Position numbers and translations under genes: made by a program | In this document: positions 18,501-27,451 of the stretch, in pieces | Numbering within the stretch: position 1 is the first letter of the stretch | Layout: the number at the start of each line of letters is the position of its first letter | Notes under the pieces: model-generated | What the model was told of the DNA's origin: nothing | Database searches by the model: none | Seen by the model: only the letters and a program-made list of their open reading frames with translations | Assembly (NCBI RefSeq): GCF_002923755.1 | Contig: NZ_PGFZ01000014.1 | Span: 1 to 64,000 of the forward strand | Length of the DNA stretch: 64,000 nt | Direction of reading: 5' to 3' | Source of the DNA: Methylovulum psychrotolerans | GTDB lineage: Bacteria; Pseudomonadota; Gammaproteobacteria; Methylococcales; Methylomonadaceae

Positions 18501-21113
18501 CTAAGGTTGCCAGCCCTGTACACTATCTGTCCGCACGATAGGCGTATTATTCGCCGCCGTTGTAAATGTATGGTCGGCACTTTGCTCCCATAGCGTATTG
18601 CCTTTGCTGTCACGTTTGACATATTTATACTTAAACGCGGTATTCGTCGGTAAGGAAATGCGCGTACTCCAAACTGGATAGCCTTTTGCCGATAGTTTGA
18701 TGCCCGAAGCGGGTATCCAGTTGCTCAGTAAAGGGCTGTCGCCTACCAGATAAATATTTTCTCCCCACTGGGTTTGCGCAGTGGCATTAAAACTGACGGT
18801 CACTTGCGGTTTATCGCAGGCATAACGGTCACACACCACTTTAGGGGCATCGCCTTTCCCAGACTTAATCGCAGCGGTCAGGTTGATATACTCGCCCATC
18901 GCCCAACTTAAAGGCTGCATGGAACGGGTCGCCGTGCCGGGGACATAAGGGGCTGGCGTGATGGTTTCCCAGCCCGTAATGGTTGCGGTCTGATTCCAGA
19001 TTTGTTCGGGGATAAAGCCCGCAGGTGATGAGAAGGCTTTCAGGGCACTCAGATACGCCGTGCCTTTACTGCCGTCGCCGCTTTTGGCGATTTCGTAAAT
19101 ACCCCGTTCCGCCGTAAAAATAGGCCATAAACGTCCGCGCCCCGTGCCATTGTAACTGCCGCCTTGGTTATTTTCGCCATAGCCGTCATTGTTATAACGG
19201 AAAAAAGCATCACCTTTGCCAGGGAACGTTTGCTTCAGAAGTTCATCATATTCGGGCAGGGTGTCCAAAATCGTCCAATCGTTCGGACTCATCGCCCCCA
19301 TACGCACCAATTCTAAGAAGCCGCCGTCAATAATCGACTTTTCTTTATGGTTGCCGCCACCGTTACCGAAAGTCAGGCTATCTTCGTCGTCAGGGTTTTG
19401 GTTGCTGTCGATACGGACATAATATTGTTTATTGCCATAATAGCCTGTGGTGGTAAATGTCCAATTGGCGATATTGTTGCGCCATTCGTCAGCTTTTTGC
19501 AGATAATACGCCGCCGCACCCGGATCGCCCGCCGCCGTCGCCAAATCGGCGGCACAGACTAGCCCGGCAATTTCGGCGGCAATGGTCGAAGGTGAGTACC
19601 CGCCCATTTCTTCCCAGCGCTCTTGCCCAGTATGCGGGCCGGTTTTGGCGACAAATTCCGCCGCCAATTTTATTTTCGGCCAAAGATCGGTGCGGTTAAG
19701 TTTCCACGCCAAAATGATCGGCATCGCCGCTTCGTCCATTTGGGTGCCGTTCCAATAAGGTTTGCCGTCGACAAAACTGTTTTGCGGAAAACGGCCAGCT
19801 GTAGCCCCTGTGGTTTCCATTTGTACATTGAACAAAAATTCGACCGATTTATTGGCGGTGTCTTTATCGCCCGCTGTGATTAAGGCGCTGGCAAATTTGA
19901 ACAAATCTCGCGCCCAGACTAAATGGTAGCCGCCTTGGTTGCTGTCGTTGCTGGTATCGCCCCACGGCGTACCGGGACCTGCCACCATTGCGCCGCTACT
20001 TTTGTCTTGGATGCTTTTTAAGGTCATTGCCGCCAAATAATACTGGTTATCCGCCGTACCGCCTTGGTTGTCAAGGCCTTGGGTATAGGTTTTCCATTGG
20101 TCAGCATAGGTTTTTTCGACCGCCGCCAGATCATTTTTCAGGGCGGCGTTGGCTGTGTTCATCGCTTCATTTTCGCTGCTGCCAAAACCCAACACCACAT
20201 CAAAACTGACTGAACTGCCGGTTGCGGCGGAAAAATCCAGCCAGCCCATTTGCGCGACGTTACCGCCTAAGGCATTGGCATAATGCCAATCCATGGTTCT
20301 GTCATGAACGCCTGCGAACAAATCGGTATAACCGTCGTTAGTGCCGACAAAGCCGTTAGATACCATTGGGTCGCTGCCCGTTACCCGCCAAGGTAAGGAG
20401 ACAGCTAAGGCGGATACTGCCGAATTGGCTTTGCTTTCCGAAGCGACCAAGAAAGTGCGCCCCGACGTGCTTAAGGCTTTCGAGTTATCGGCGCCATCAG
20501 TGGTGCTTTGTTTGCCGCTACATTGTGCCTTGCCCGCCCCGGAATTGTTAATGGCGGGGTTGTTCAGCAAATAGACGTTATAATCTTTCACACTTTTGCC
20601 CGCTTCCAAGGTTTGGAAAGTCACGCGCTGAATGACCACATTACTGTTCGGGTCGGTAAATATTTTTTTGCTGATTTTCCATTTGCCGTTATCGGCGGTA
20701 GTCGCCGCATTCCAAATCATAGCACGCGGATCGGTTTGGCTGATTTCATGCTTGGCTTGTTTGCGCTCTTCATCACCCCAGGTTTTGGCGGCATCGGTGA
20801 CCAAAAACTGCATATCGACATTTTGCACGGTGTCGATGGTCGGATAGAACACTTCGGTTAGGATACCTTCCGCCCCCGTAAAATAAACCCGTGATGTAGC
20901 ACCTAATGATGTGCCGAGAAAGTCTTTAGCGGCAGGGCCCCACGTTGAGGGATAGCCGGGCGGGCAAGGGGCATCTTCGGCATGAAGCGGCGCAGACAGC
21001 GGCAACAACAGTAATAGTGGCCAGCTTTTTTTAATGTGGCGAAAAGGTTGCGGTAATGCCATGCCCGTTAATTGGGCAATGGCGGCGGCTAGGGTACGGT
21101 TTTTTTGTGGCAT
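18501..21113 (-). CDS. Secreted GH15 glucoamylase with C-terminal CBM20 starch-binding domain
   Basis: An 870-residue exported enzyme. The signal peptide has its hydrophobic core at residues 31-41 and cleavage near APLHA-ED. Next comes a bacterial glucoamylase/glucodextranase-type beta-sandwich domain (WGPAAKDFLGTSLGA onward), then the (alpha/alpha)6 GH15 catalytic domain with GGYHLVWARDLFKFA, the general-acid region RWEEMGGYSPST and the general-base region PEQIWN. The last ~102 residues form a CBM20 starch-binding domain (VSFNATAQTQWGENIYLVG). ATG 21113 has GAGGAA upstream; a longer frame to 21212 would overlap the previous gene and is rejected. It releases glucose from alpha-glucans outside the cytoplasm. 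It is the last gene of a nine-gene oxidative cluster and could feed sugar to the oxidases. Confidence 0.88.
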   Translation of the reverse strand: MPQKNRTLAAAIAQLTGMALPQPFRHIKKSWPLLLLLPLSAPLHAEDAPCPPGYPSTWGPAAKDFLGTSLGATSRVYFTGAEGILTEVFYPTIDTVQNVDMQFLVTDAAKTWGDEERKQAKHEISQTDPRAMIWNAATTADNGKWKISKKIFTDPNSNVVIQRVTFQTLEAGKSVKDYNVYLLNNPAINNSGAGKAQCSGKQSTTDGADNSKALSTSGRTFLVASESKANSAVSALAVSLPWRVTGSDPMVSNGFVGTNDGYTDLFAGVHDRTMDWHYANALGGNVAQMGWLDFSAATGSSVSFDVVLGFGSSENEAMNTANAALKNDLAAVEKTYADQWKTYTQGLDNQGGTADNQYYLAAMTLKSIQDKSSGAMVAGPGTPWGDTSNDSNQGGYHLVWARDLFKFASALITAGDKDTANKSVEFLFNVQMETTGATAGRFPQNSFVDGKPYWNGTQMDEAAMPIILAWKLNRTDLWPKIKLAAEFVAKTGPHTGQERWEEMGGYSPSTIAAEIAGLVCAADLATAAGDPGAAAYYLQKADEWRNNIANWTFTTTGYYGNKQYYVRIDSNQNPDDEDSLTFGNGGGNHKEKSIIDGGFLELVRMGAMSPNDWTILDTLPEYDELLKQTFPGKGDAFFRYNNDGYGENNQGGSYNGTGRGRLWPIFTAERGIYEIAKSGDGSKGTAYLSALKAFSSPAGFIPEQIWNQTATITGWETITPAPYVPGTATRSMQPLSWAMGEYINLTAAIKSGKGDAPKVVCDRYACDKPQVTVSFNATAQTQWGENIYLVGDSPLLSNWIPASGIKLSAKGYPVWSTRISLPTNTAFKYKYVKRDSKGNTLWEQSADHTFTTAANNTPIVRTDSVQGWQP

Positions 21114-21162
21114 GGTATATTCCTCAGAAACTGAACAGTGGTGGTTTGGGGATAACATCACA

Positions 21163-23097
21163 TCAGGATTCCAACCTGACCATTTTGGCGTGTGAAGGCT
21201 TACCTGCGGCATTCAAATAAAACATCATGTAGTAACCGGGCGGATACAGATTGGCGTTGCTGGGGGCATTGAATTTAATAAGGGCGCTACCTGCCTTATG
21301 CTCTTTAATCGCTATAGGCAAATCCACCAGACGTTGGCCGTAATCGAAAGAATGCGTGACTGAACCGAGTTTGACCAGCACCAGATCGCCTGCCGCCTCC
21401 GCTGCGCTAACGGTGACTAGGCCGGTTTGGCCATATTTGATAGACTCTGGCGCTTGGATGATTTCGGGGCGCACACCCGGCTTAAACAAATAAGGTGGGC
21501 TGAAAATTTCCGCTTGCCAAATCTCTGCCGGCACGAAAGGCTGGGTATCGCCCTCGGCATAATAGCTTTGCGGATGCTGGTAAAACTCTTCTAAAGTAAA
21601 GGCTTTGGGCTGTCCCGCTTGGTCGGTCAGTTTGGCGAAGACGTTAAATTCCTTCGCATCGCGGATAGTGTCCACGCGGACGTTGCCGACACTGTCACGG
21701 GCCGCCCTGTTGGCGTTGCCGCCGATAATTAACACCCGTGCGTCGGGCAATAGCAACGCGCCGTTATGGTATAGCCTAGGCAAGTGGGCGGCTTTCATGC
21801 GCTTTATGTCATAGCCGCCGTTAGCTTGCGGGTTCGGCGACAGTAATAAGGGTTCATAGACAGGGCGGTATTCGGGATAAACGCCGCCATTAACGACCAA
21901 AACTTCTTTATCCGGCAAAATGACCGCTTGCAGATTGGCTCTAGGCTCCGCAAGAAACGCGGGGGTTTGCGACCATTGGCCTAATTTTGTTCCGGTTTTG
22001 CCGGGCGCTTGCCAACGTTGCAGACTGGAGGCGACGCTAGCGCCCGGAATATCCGGCTTATTAGGCAGGCCAAAGCCAATATCATTAGTCCCCGTCAAAC
22101 CGCCCAGCAACACCACGTCTTCGGAATTGGGCACTTGAAACGCAGTACCGTAAGCTTTTGAGGTTTCGGCTTTATCCGCACCGACCTCAAAACTGACCGA
22201 CAGCTTACCGCCCGTGTCTTTCGCCACCGCCATCAGATACGATTTTTTGCTGCTATGCGGCGTCAAGACATTGGCGATGCCCGCCTCGTCGCCAGTAATC
22301 AGCAATTTGCCTGTGGCAGTAGGGAAAACGCGTGGATACAAGTCGATGCTGTCATAAACCGAACTGCCTTCCAGTTTGGTGTTAAACGGGCTATCGGCAA
22401 TTTGTGCCAAGTCAAAATAATCTAACTTGTTCAGTAAGGGGTCGTAAATTTCTAAGCCCTGATTGATTTGATTGGGTTCATTTAATTTCAGGCCAGAAAA
22501 AATGGCGATTTTGCCGTCGGCCAGCGGCACTAAGCTCGGATACCAACGTCCTTCTTTAAGCTGCCCTTTATCCGACCAAGTATTGTCACGCCAATTATAT
22601 AGGTTGAGCTGCCTGGAACCGGTAAAGCGTCCACCCGGATAATAGCGGCCAGTACCGCCGACAAACAGGACATTGCCGTCAGCTTGCTGTAAATGGCCCG
22701 CGCAAAACAAGTCATTGTTCTCTTGGTGCTGTATCGCCGGTGGCGATGGAATTTTGGCAAATTCGGCAGTTTGGGGATCAAATAGGACGGTATTGTTAAC
22801 GGAATCATAGTCGCCTGAATCCACGCCTTCTTGGATTTTCTGAGTGTCGCCTTCGGTGACAATGGTATTACGGAAGCTGCTGCCGTTCGCTATCAGTACC
22901 TTACCGTTAGGTAACAACACCGAATGTACAGCTTGGGCTAGGGTTTGCTGGCTGGGCATAGGAACACTCTCCCATGCTCCTGCCGTTTGCGGATCTTCTT
23001 CAGCCGTGGCGGCATTAACGTTCGCGCTCATAATGACAGCGCTTAGCATTAATGATAAGGCCGTTTGATATATAGGTTGTTGGGTCAGTATGGGCAT
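21163..23097 (-). CDS. Copper radical oxidase (galactose/glyoxal oxidase-like, AA5 type)
   Basis: A 644-residue secreted protein with a signal peptide (cleavage near MSANVNA-A), a kelch-type beta-propeller, and a C-terminal DUF1929 immunoglobulin-like domain. The full copper/radical set is visible: C132 in FCAGH and Y186 in GRWYPS would form the Cys-Tyr cofactor; Y443 and H444 in RLYHNGALLLPD and H582 in VTHSFDYGQR are copper ligands. FCAG and YH match glyoxal-oxidase-type enzymes more than fungal galactose oxidase. Such enzymes oxidise primary alcohols or aldehydes and make hydrogen peroxide. The DyP peroxidase gene lies 27 bases upstream, and a glucoamylase gene 49 bases downstream. Substrate unknown. 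Confidence 0.85.
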   Translation of the reverse strand: MPILTQQPIYQTALSLMLSAVIMSANVNAATAEEDPQTAGAWESVPMPSQQTLAQAVHSVLLPNGKVLIANGSSFRNTIVTEGDTQKIQEGVDSGDYDSVNNTVLFDPQTAEFAKIPSPPAIQHQENNDLFCAGHLQQADGNVLFVGGTGRYYPGGRFTGSRQLNLYNWRDNTWSDKGQLKEGRWYPSLVPLADGKIAIFSGLKLNEPNQINQGLEIYDPLLNKLDYFDLAQIADSPFNTKLEGSSVYDSIDLYPRVFPTATGKLLITGDEAGIANVLTPHSSKKSYLMAVAKDTGGKLSVSFEVGADKAETSKAYGTAFQVPNSEDVVLLGGLTGTNDIGFGLPNKPDIPGASVASSLQRWQAPGKTGTKLGQWSQTPAFLAEPRANLQAVILPDKEVLVVNGGVYPEYRPVYEPLLLSPNPQANGGYDIKRMKAAHLPRLYHNGALLLPDARVLIIGGNANRAARDSVGNVRVDTIRDAKEFNVFAKLTDQAGQPKAFTLEEFYQHPQSYYAEGDTQPFVPAEIWQAEIFSPPYLFKPGVRPEIIQAPESIKYGQTGLVTVSAAEAAGDLVLVKLGSVTHSFDYGQRLVDLPIAIKEHKAGSALIKFNAPSNANLYPPGYYMMFYLNAAGKPSHAKMVRLES

Positions 23098-23124
23098 TAG
23101 ATCAACCTCTTAAAAATGAGTGGC

Positions 23125-24537
23125 TTAGCTTAACAGGCTAGTCAGGTTGGCTAAGAAACTGATGCTGGGGGCAAAAAAGTATTCGCCGCCTTGCAGAGTG
23201 ATACACAGCGGCATCGACACCGCTTCCCTAGTGGGTGCGCCCCATTGGCTAGGCCATTGTTGGGTGCCTTGGGGTTGCCCGATCACAGGGTCGGGGCCGA
23301 CAGCGACTTTGACAAAATTTGCCGAATTAGACCAACTGGCTTGGATAAAATTGAATTGGTTTTCGATGTTCGCCTGAAAGCATAAGAACAGCAAACCGGA
23401 ACCGGTTTCGGGGGCGGCAGTCAGATCGGCATTACCGTAACTGACGGCCCGCCGGGCGATACGGTGCTTTTTTTCCATCGCCAACGCTTGCGCGACATCA
23501 TCCGATGACACAACCCTGCCGGTATCGCCACGCGGGTTGGTTTTACGCAAATGGGAATGGAACGGGCATTTGTTCGCTGCCGTATCGGCATCGTAATTAA
23601 AATTATTGGTGGTCGGGTTATCGGGTATCGGTGTGTCCGATAAAACCACAGGACTGCCGTCTTGGAAGCGGCCCATCATCATCGCCCCCGCCAAACCGTT
23701 ATCCACACCCAAGGTTTGCGCTAAGGCTTGTTGCGAGGTATGGAACTTTTTGACATTTTGTTCCAGTTTTCGGTATACCAGATAACTGCCAAAACTGTCT
23801 TCGGTTAGGCCATTAGGGTCTTTGGTGACGATAATATCTAACGAAGCCCTAGGATCCCATTGATCGAATCCACCATCTTTTTCTTTAGCGGCATCAATAT
23901 CGCTTTTCATGAACAGGGGTTGGCTGATGCCATCGACAAAGCCAAAATGCTCTATCACTTGGCCAGCGGCGTTTCTTAAGATGAAGCCGTCATCCCGCTG
24001 GACAATATCGGCTATTTGCTCTAAGGTGTCGGCAATACCGCTTACCACATTCTGTAAGTGTTGGCTATCATCATCTGCCAACAGTAACAACGCGTGGATG
24101 TCGCCTTGAAAACCGTTTTCCCATTGGGAAGCGGACGGATCGCCTAACGTTTGGGCGATATCCGGATTTTTTATCCCTAGACGGAACGGTTTGTCGGTAG
24201 GGATTTTAAACGGCGGGATACCCAGATATTCATAACCTTGGCAGGACAGCAAGCAGTTTGCCCACACCCCGCCAGATAGCCGTTCGGCTTTATAACGCGC
24301 AGTCTCCTGCCATTGTTGGGCGGCGGATTTGACATATTGTTTGGTAAAGCCCTCCAGCCATGCCGCCACTTCAGCGGGTGTGGCCTTAAAGCGCAGTAAC
24401 AGGTGGACGCTATAATCGCGGCCATGGCCTTTGAGGATATTGCCTTGCAGATCGTCAAGAAAAATCTTGAAAATATCAGGATTACCCGGGTCAATCCCCG
24501 TCTCTAACGTAGTTGATAAAATGTCGTCTGTTAACAT
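23125..24537 (-). CDS. DyP-type haem peroxidase
   Basis: A 470-residue dye-decolorising peroxidase. The distal motif GFVDG with catalytic Asp (about 199-203) lies in HFGFVDGISQP, and the proximal histidine motif is CPFHSHLRKTNPR (324-336, H329 the likely haem ligand), with distal Arg expected downstream near LLFLCFQANIENQF. The length and CP-x-H-x-R-K-T-N-P-R version point to the long fungal/class V-D group. No Tat or Sec signal is visible from ATG 24537 (GGAG upstream; TTG 24600 and ATG 24558 are alternatives), so export is unclear. It would consume peroxide made by the neighbouring copper radical oxidase and possibly the GMC enzyme. Confidence 0.88.
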   Translation of the reverse strand: MLTDDILSTTLETGIDPGNPDIFKIFLDDLQGNILKGHGRDYSVHLLLRFKATPAEVAAWLEGFTKQYVKSAAQQWQETARYKAERLSGGVWANCLLSCQGYEYLGIPPFKIPTDKPFRLGIKNPDIAQTLGDPSASQWENGFQGDIHALLLLADDDSQHLQNVVSGIADTLEQIADIVQRDDGFILRNAAGQVIEHFGFVDGISQPLFMKSDIDAAKEKDGGFDQWDPRASLDIIVTKDPNGLTEDSFGSYLVYRKLEQNVKKFHTSQQALAQTLGVDNGLAGAMMMGRFQDGSPVVLSDTPIPDNPTTNNFNYDADTAANKCPFHSHLRKTNPRGDTGRVVSSDDVAQALAMEKKHRIARRAVSYGNADLTAAPETGSGLLFLCFQANIENQFNFIQASWSNSANFVKVAVGPDPVIGQPQGTQQWPSQWGAPTREAVSMPLCITLQGGEYFFAPSISFLANLTSLLS

Positions 24538-24737
24538 CACGTCTCCGGCAAATGCCATTACACTGTTTGAAAAATCCGCTACAAAAACATAGCTAGCCAA
24601 ATTGATGGTTTTGCTTTATTACATATAAAGGGTGCGAAGCGTTTGCTGGTACGCGTCTTCGTACCCTTCGCGGCTAACCGCTTTCATAATAGCGGGCCAC
24701 TTGGGGCCGTGGCTTTATCCCAGCGGCAAGTCTTTTC

Positions 24738-25133
24738 CTAAGGCTTGTTATTCCATAATTGTCTGGAAATGAGCCATTCGCCGTTGTCAGGGCTGCATTC
24801 GACAATCCACAAGGCCGTATATTTGGCGACCCGTATCGCTCTTGTGCTGTGGTCAGTGATTTGGGCAACCGAGTTGCCTAAAACATAAGCCGTAGCGCCA
24901 AATAATCGGATTTCCTCGGCAGTAAATACGGGATCGATATCGGCATTGGCGATTTGTCTGGCAAAACCTTCGGCTATTTCGGCTTGGCCACGGCAATCTG
25001 CCGCATTGGGCGGAGACCAAAAGGCATCGGCGGTGTACATAGCGATATAAGCCTCAATATCCCTACCCCTAACCCTATCGGCATACGTTTGCTCAAACAG
25101 GGTCTGTATCGCTTCATAATCTGACATGCTCAT
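24738..25133 (-). CDS. SnoaL-like/NTF2-fold protein (SgcJ/EcaC or DUF4440 type)
   Basis: A 131-residue protein with the typical opening YEAIQTLFEQTYADRVRGRDIEAYIAMYTADAFWSP and a closing GEWLISRQLWN beta-strand, as in cone-shaped NTF2-fold domains of stress or secondary-metabolism enzymes. No catalytic residues can be assigned. It starts 9 bases after the TIM-barrel gene stop, so both are in one transcript; the DyP gene begins 200 bases further on. ATG 25133 or ATG 25127 may be the start. Confidence 0.7.
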   Translation of the reverse strand: MSMSDYEAIQTLFEQTYADRVRGRDIEAYIAMYTADAFWSPPNAADCRGQAEIAEGFARQIANADIDPVFTAEEIRLFGATAYVLGNSVAQITDHSTRAIRVAKYTALWIVECSPDNGEWLISRQLWNNKP

Positions 25134-25142
25134 AAGTAAACC

Positions 25143-26183
25143 CTATTGGTTGGCGGCGGGAGGCTGATGCCCTCTTAATACAGATGCGGGCACATTAGCG
25201 TGGATGGCCGCCAGCACCTCGGCGGCAATAGTGTAAGCACTGGGATAAGGTGGTTTAGCGGGATCTTCTCCAGGTATCCAAAACTTCCGTCTGGATAAGC
25301 GTAGCGAATCTAAAAACGCCGGAATGGCATTAAAAATCTCCACCGCAATAGGGCCTTGATGGGCGTTTAACAGTGGTTCGACCAAGGTTTGCCAAGGTAT
25401 CCAACTGTCTTGGACATTACCCCGATCCGGTGGGGAAATCTGCGCATAATGCAGACGGCCTTCCTGTACCAGCCAGTCGAGCTGTTCTTTAAACAGTAAG
25501 GGGCCGGCACCGTCGAGGGTTTCGTGGGCCGTGTCGAGGCATACCCCGACCTGCTGACAAGGTACGCCTTCTAAAAAGCCGATCAGTTGCGCCAAAGTGT
25601 TAGGGCCTGGCGTTTCCCAATGCGTGATCGGTTCTATCGCCAATTTGACGGCTTTGCCTTGTGCATACAGGCCTAATTCGTTCAGTACGGGCTGGGCGTT
25701 CAGATAACGTTGGGCCATATAATCTTGCAGCGCGTCGCTCCAGATGCCTTGATTGTCGGCGGTTACCGGAAAGTGCCCATAAGGGTAGACAATCGGCCCC
25801 ATCATAATAGTGCCCCGTAACGCGGCGGTGATGTCCACCCGCGACTTTAAATACACCAAAGCGGCGTCGCGTTGCGCCTGATCTTCGGAACTGGGGTCAA
25901 ACGTGGGCGTAGCCCCGACATTGGTAGCGACTTTCATATCCTCCAAGCCGCTGGCATCCATCGCTTGCCGCAATTGTGCATAGTCGGCAATTTGCTGGGC
26001 ATAATCGGTGTCTTCAGTAACGGCCAGCGGGAATTCGAAACCCGAATAGCCCAGCTCTTTTAAAGCCTGCATGTGGGTGATGATGACGTTTCTATAGGCT
26101 TCGTCGCTGGGCTTCATATCTGTGGTAAACATGAAAAAGCTGATGTAAATGTCTCTGGCAGTCTTATCAGTGTGGTGATTCAT
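25143..26183 (-). CDS. TIM-barrel sugar isomerase/epimerase (AP endonuclease 2 family)
   Basis: A 346-residue cytoplasmic protein without a signal peptide. Metal-ligand positions typical of xylose isomerase-like TIM barrels are seen in LAIEPITHWE, VCLDTAHE, HYAQISPPDRG and VEIFNA. Such enzymes include tagatose/psicose 3-epimerases, inosose isomerases and related keto-sugar isomerases. It is preceded by AAGGA at good spacing and follows a second, exported TIM-barrel gene. The two share a fold but little sequence. Context with oxidases suggests it acts on an oxidised sugar (keto-sugar); the substrate is unknown. Confidence 0.78.
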   Translation of the reverse strand: MNHHTDKTARDIYISFFMFTTDMKPSDEAYRNVIITHMQALKELGYSGFEFPLAVTEDTDYAQQIADYAQLRQAMDASGLEDMKVATNVGATPTFDPSSEDQAQRDAALVYLKSRVDITAALRGTIMMGPIVYPYGHFPVTADNQGIWSDALQDYMAQRYLNAQPVLNELGLYAQGKAVKLAIEPITHWETPGPNTLAQLIGFLEGVPCQQVGVCLDTAHETLDGAGPLLFKEQLDWLVQEGRLHYAQISPPDRGNVQDSWIPWQTLVEPLLNAHQGPIAVEIFNAIPAFLDSLRLSRRKFWIPGEDPAKPPYPSAYTIAAEVLAAIHANVPASVLRGHQPPAANQ

Positions 26184-26218
26184 TAGCTATCCTTTGTGTC
26201 CGATAGGGTTAAAAATAC

Positions 26219-26272
26219 GGGTAACCATAAGGGTTATGGTTACCCCTACATGAACCTCAGTTATCTGAGGTT
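26219..26272 (-). repeat. Two tandem hairpins between the TIM-barrel genes
   Basis: GGGTAACCATAA/TTATGGTTACCC (26219-26230 and 26234-26245) is a perfect 12-bp stem with loop GGG. AACCTCAG/CTGAGGTT (26253-26260 and 26265-26272) is a perfect 8-bp stem with loop TTAT. The first resembles dispersed palindromic (REP-like) repeats. On the minus transcript they follow the IolE-like gene stop directly and could attenuate or stabilise the message. Confidence 0.55.
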
Positions 26273-26276
26273 GGCT

Positions 26277-27338
26277 TTAAAACCCTATGGTTTCACGAAG
26301 ATATTGGCGGGCCATTTGGGCATAGACTAAAGGATTGGCTTTTTTGGGGTCTTGCTCGGCTTCGACGACCAGCCAGCCTTGATAATTGGCGGCCGCTAAG
26401 GTTTCTAAGATCGGTTTAAAATTAATCGCCCCCGCACTGTCACCGGGTACGGTAAACACCCCGGCACGGATGGAGTCTAAGAAACTGCTGTTACTGGCAA
26501 CCGAACTGTCCAACACGGATTTGCGGATGTTTTTCAGATGGACATGCTTAATCCGGCTAGCATATTTTGTCGCAATCGCTAAAGGGTCAACGCCGGCATA
26601 AAACAAATGCCCGGTATCTAACAATAAATGGACATATTTAGGGTCAGTACCCGCCATCAGACGGTCAATATCCGGCGCTTTTTCCACACCCGTGCCGACA
26701 TGGGGGTGATAGCACAAACGCATCCCTTCTTTTTCCGCCAAGGCACCCAACATATTCAAGCCGTCCAGCAACGCTTTCCATTGTGCGTCGGTAAATTCCG
26801 GCTTATTTGGCAATACCGCCACCGGTTGCTGATGTACGGCATTGCCTAATTCCGCGACCACGATATCGGTACCACCCATGGTTTTGATAAAGGCCATTTG
26901 CTTTTTGAAGGTTTCTAGGGTCTGCTCATCCATGGCCTTAATGGTGTAATAAGTACCTACCCAAGGCTCGGAAATTTTCAAGCCGCGTAAGTTCAGCTCG
27001 TCAGTCAGCACTTTGGTGTCGGTCGGATATTTATGGCCGACACTGGAGCCTTGAAAGCCCGCCAAAGCCATTTCGCTGACGATTTGCTTAAAGCCAATAT
27101 CATCATCAATGGTCGGATCGTCATCATTAACCCAACCCGTTGGGGTAATGCCCAAAAAAACTTTGCTGGGGTCAAACAGGGTTTTGGTGGTGGGGGCGGT
27201 TATTTTGGCTTTAGCATAAGCGCTTTCGGCGACCGCAGCAGGACTCGCCAATACCATGCCTCCGACCATAGCGGCCAGCAAACAATGGGCAATGGCACGG
27301 CGAAGCGTAATGTTTGTAAAATAGTTACTATTGTTCAT
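26277..27338 (-). CDS. Exported inosose dehydratase/IolE-like TIM-barrel protein
   Basis: A 353-residue protein with a signal peptide (hydrophobic core LLAAMVGGMVLASPAAVA, cleavage near residue 38). The mature part opens with FLGITPTGWVNDDDP, close to the IolE/MocC family start, and carries metal-ligand-type residues in VVAELG, CYHPHVGTG, LLLDTGHLF, HVHLKN and VVEAEQD. IolE is normally cytoplasmic and dehydrates scyllo-inosose. A secreted version implies a periplasmic keto-sugar or inositol-derived substrate. It belongs to the minus-strand oxidative cluster, 113 bases after the small dehydrogenase subunit gene. Confidence 0.75.
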   Translation of the reverse strand: MNNSNYFTNITLRRAIAHCLLAAMVGGMVLASPAAVAESAYAKAKITAPTTKTLFDPSKVFLGITPTGWVNDDDPTIDDDIGFKQIVSEMALAGFQGSSVGHKYPTDTKVLTDELNLRGLKISEPWVGTYYTIKAMDEQTLETFKKQMAFIKTMGGTDIVVAELGNAVHQQPVAVLPNKPEFTDAQWKALLDGLNMLGALAEKEGMRLCYHPHVGTGVEKAPDIDRLMAGTDPKYVHLLLDTGHLFYAGVDPLAIATKYASRIKHVHLKNIRKSVLDSSVASNSSFLDSIRAGVFTVPGDSAGAINFKPILETLAAANYQGWLVVEAEQDPKKANPLVYAQMARQYLRETIGF

Positions 27339-27451
27339 ATCAATACCTTTTACTGAGATAAAATCATGTGATGTATCGTTAGGAAAACGGCGCAGCTTTG
27401 GGTGTTGCTGACATGAAATCCAGCAAGGCCTCCAACCGTCGCTAGATTTGC

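Noticed and set aside
21114-21212. N-terminal extension of the glucoamylase.
   Set aside because: It would overlap the copper radical oxidase gene and put a soluble stretch before the signal peptide; ATG 21113 has a proper ribosome site.
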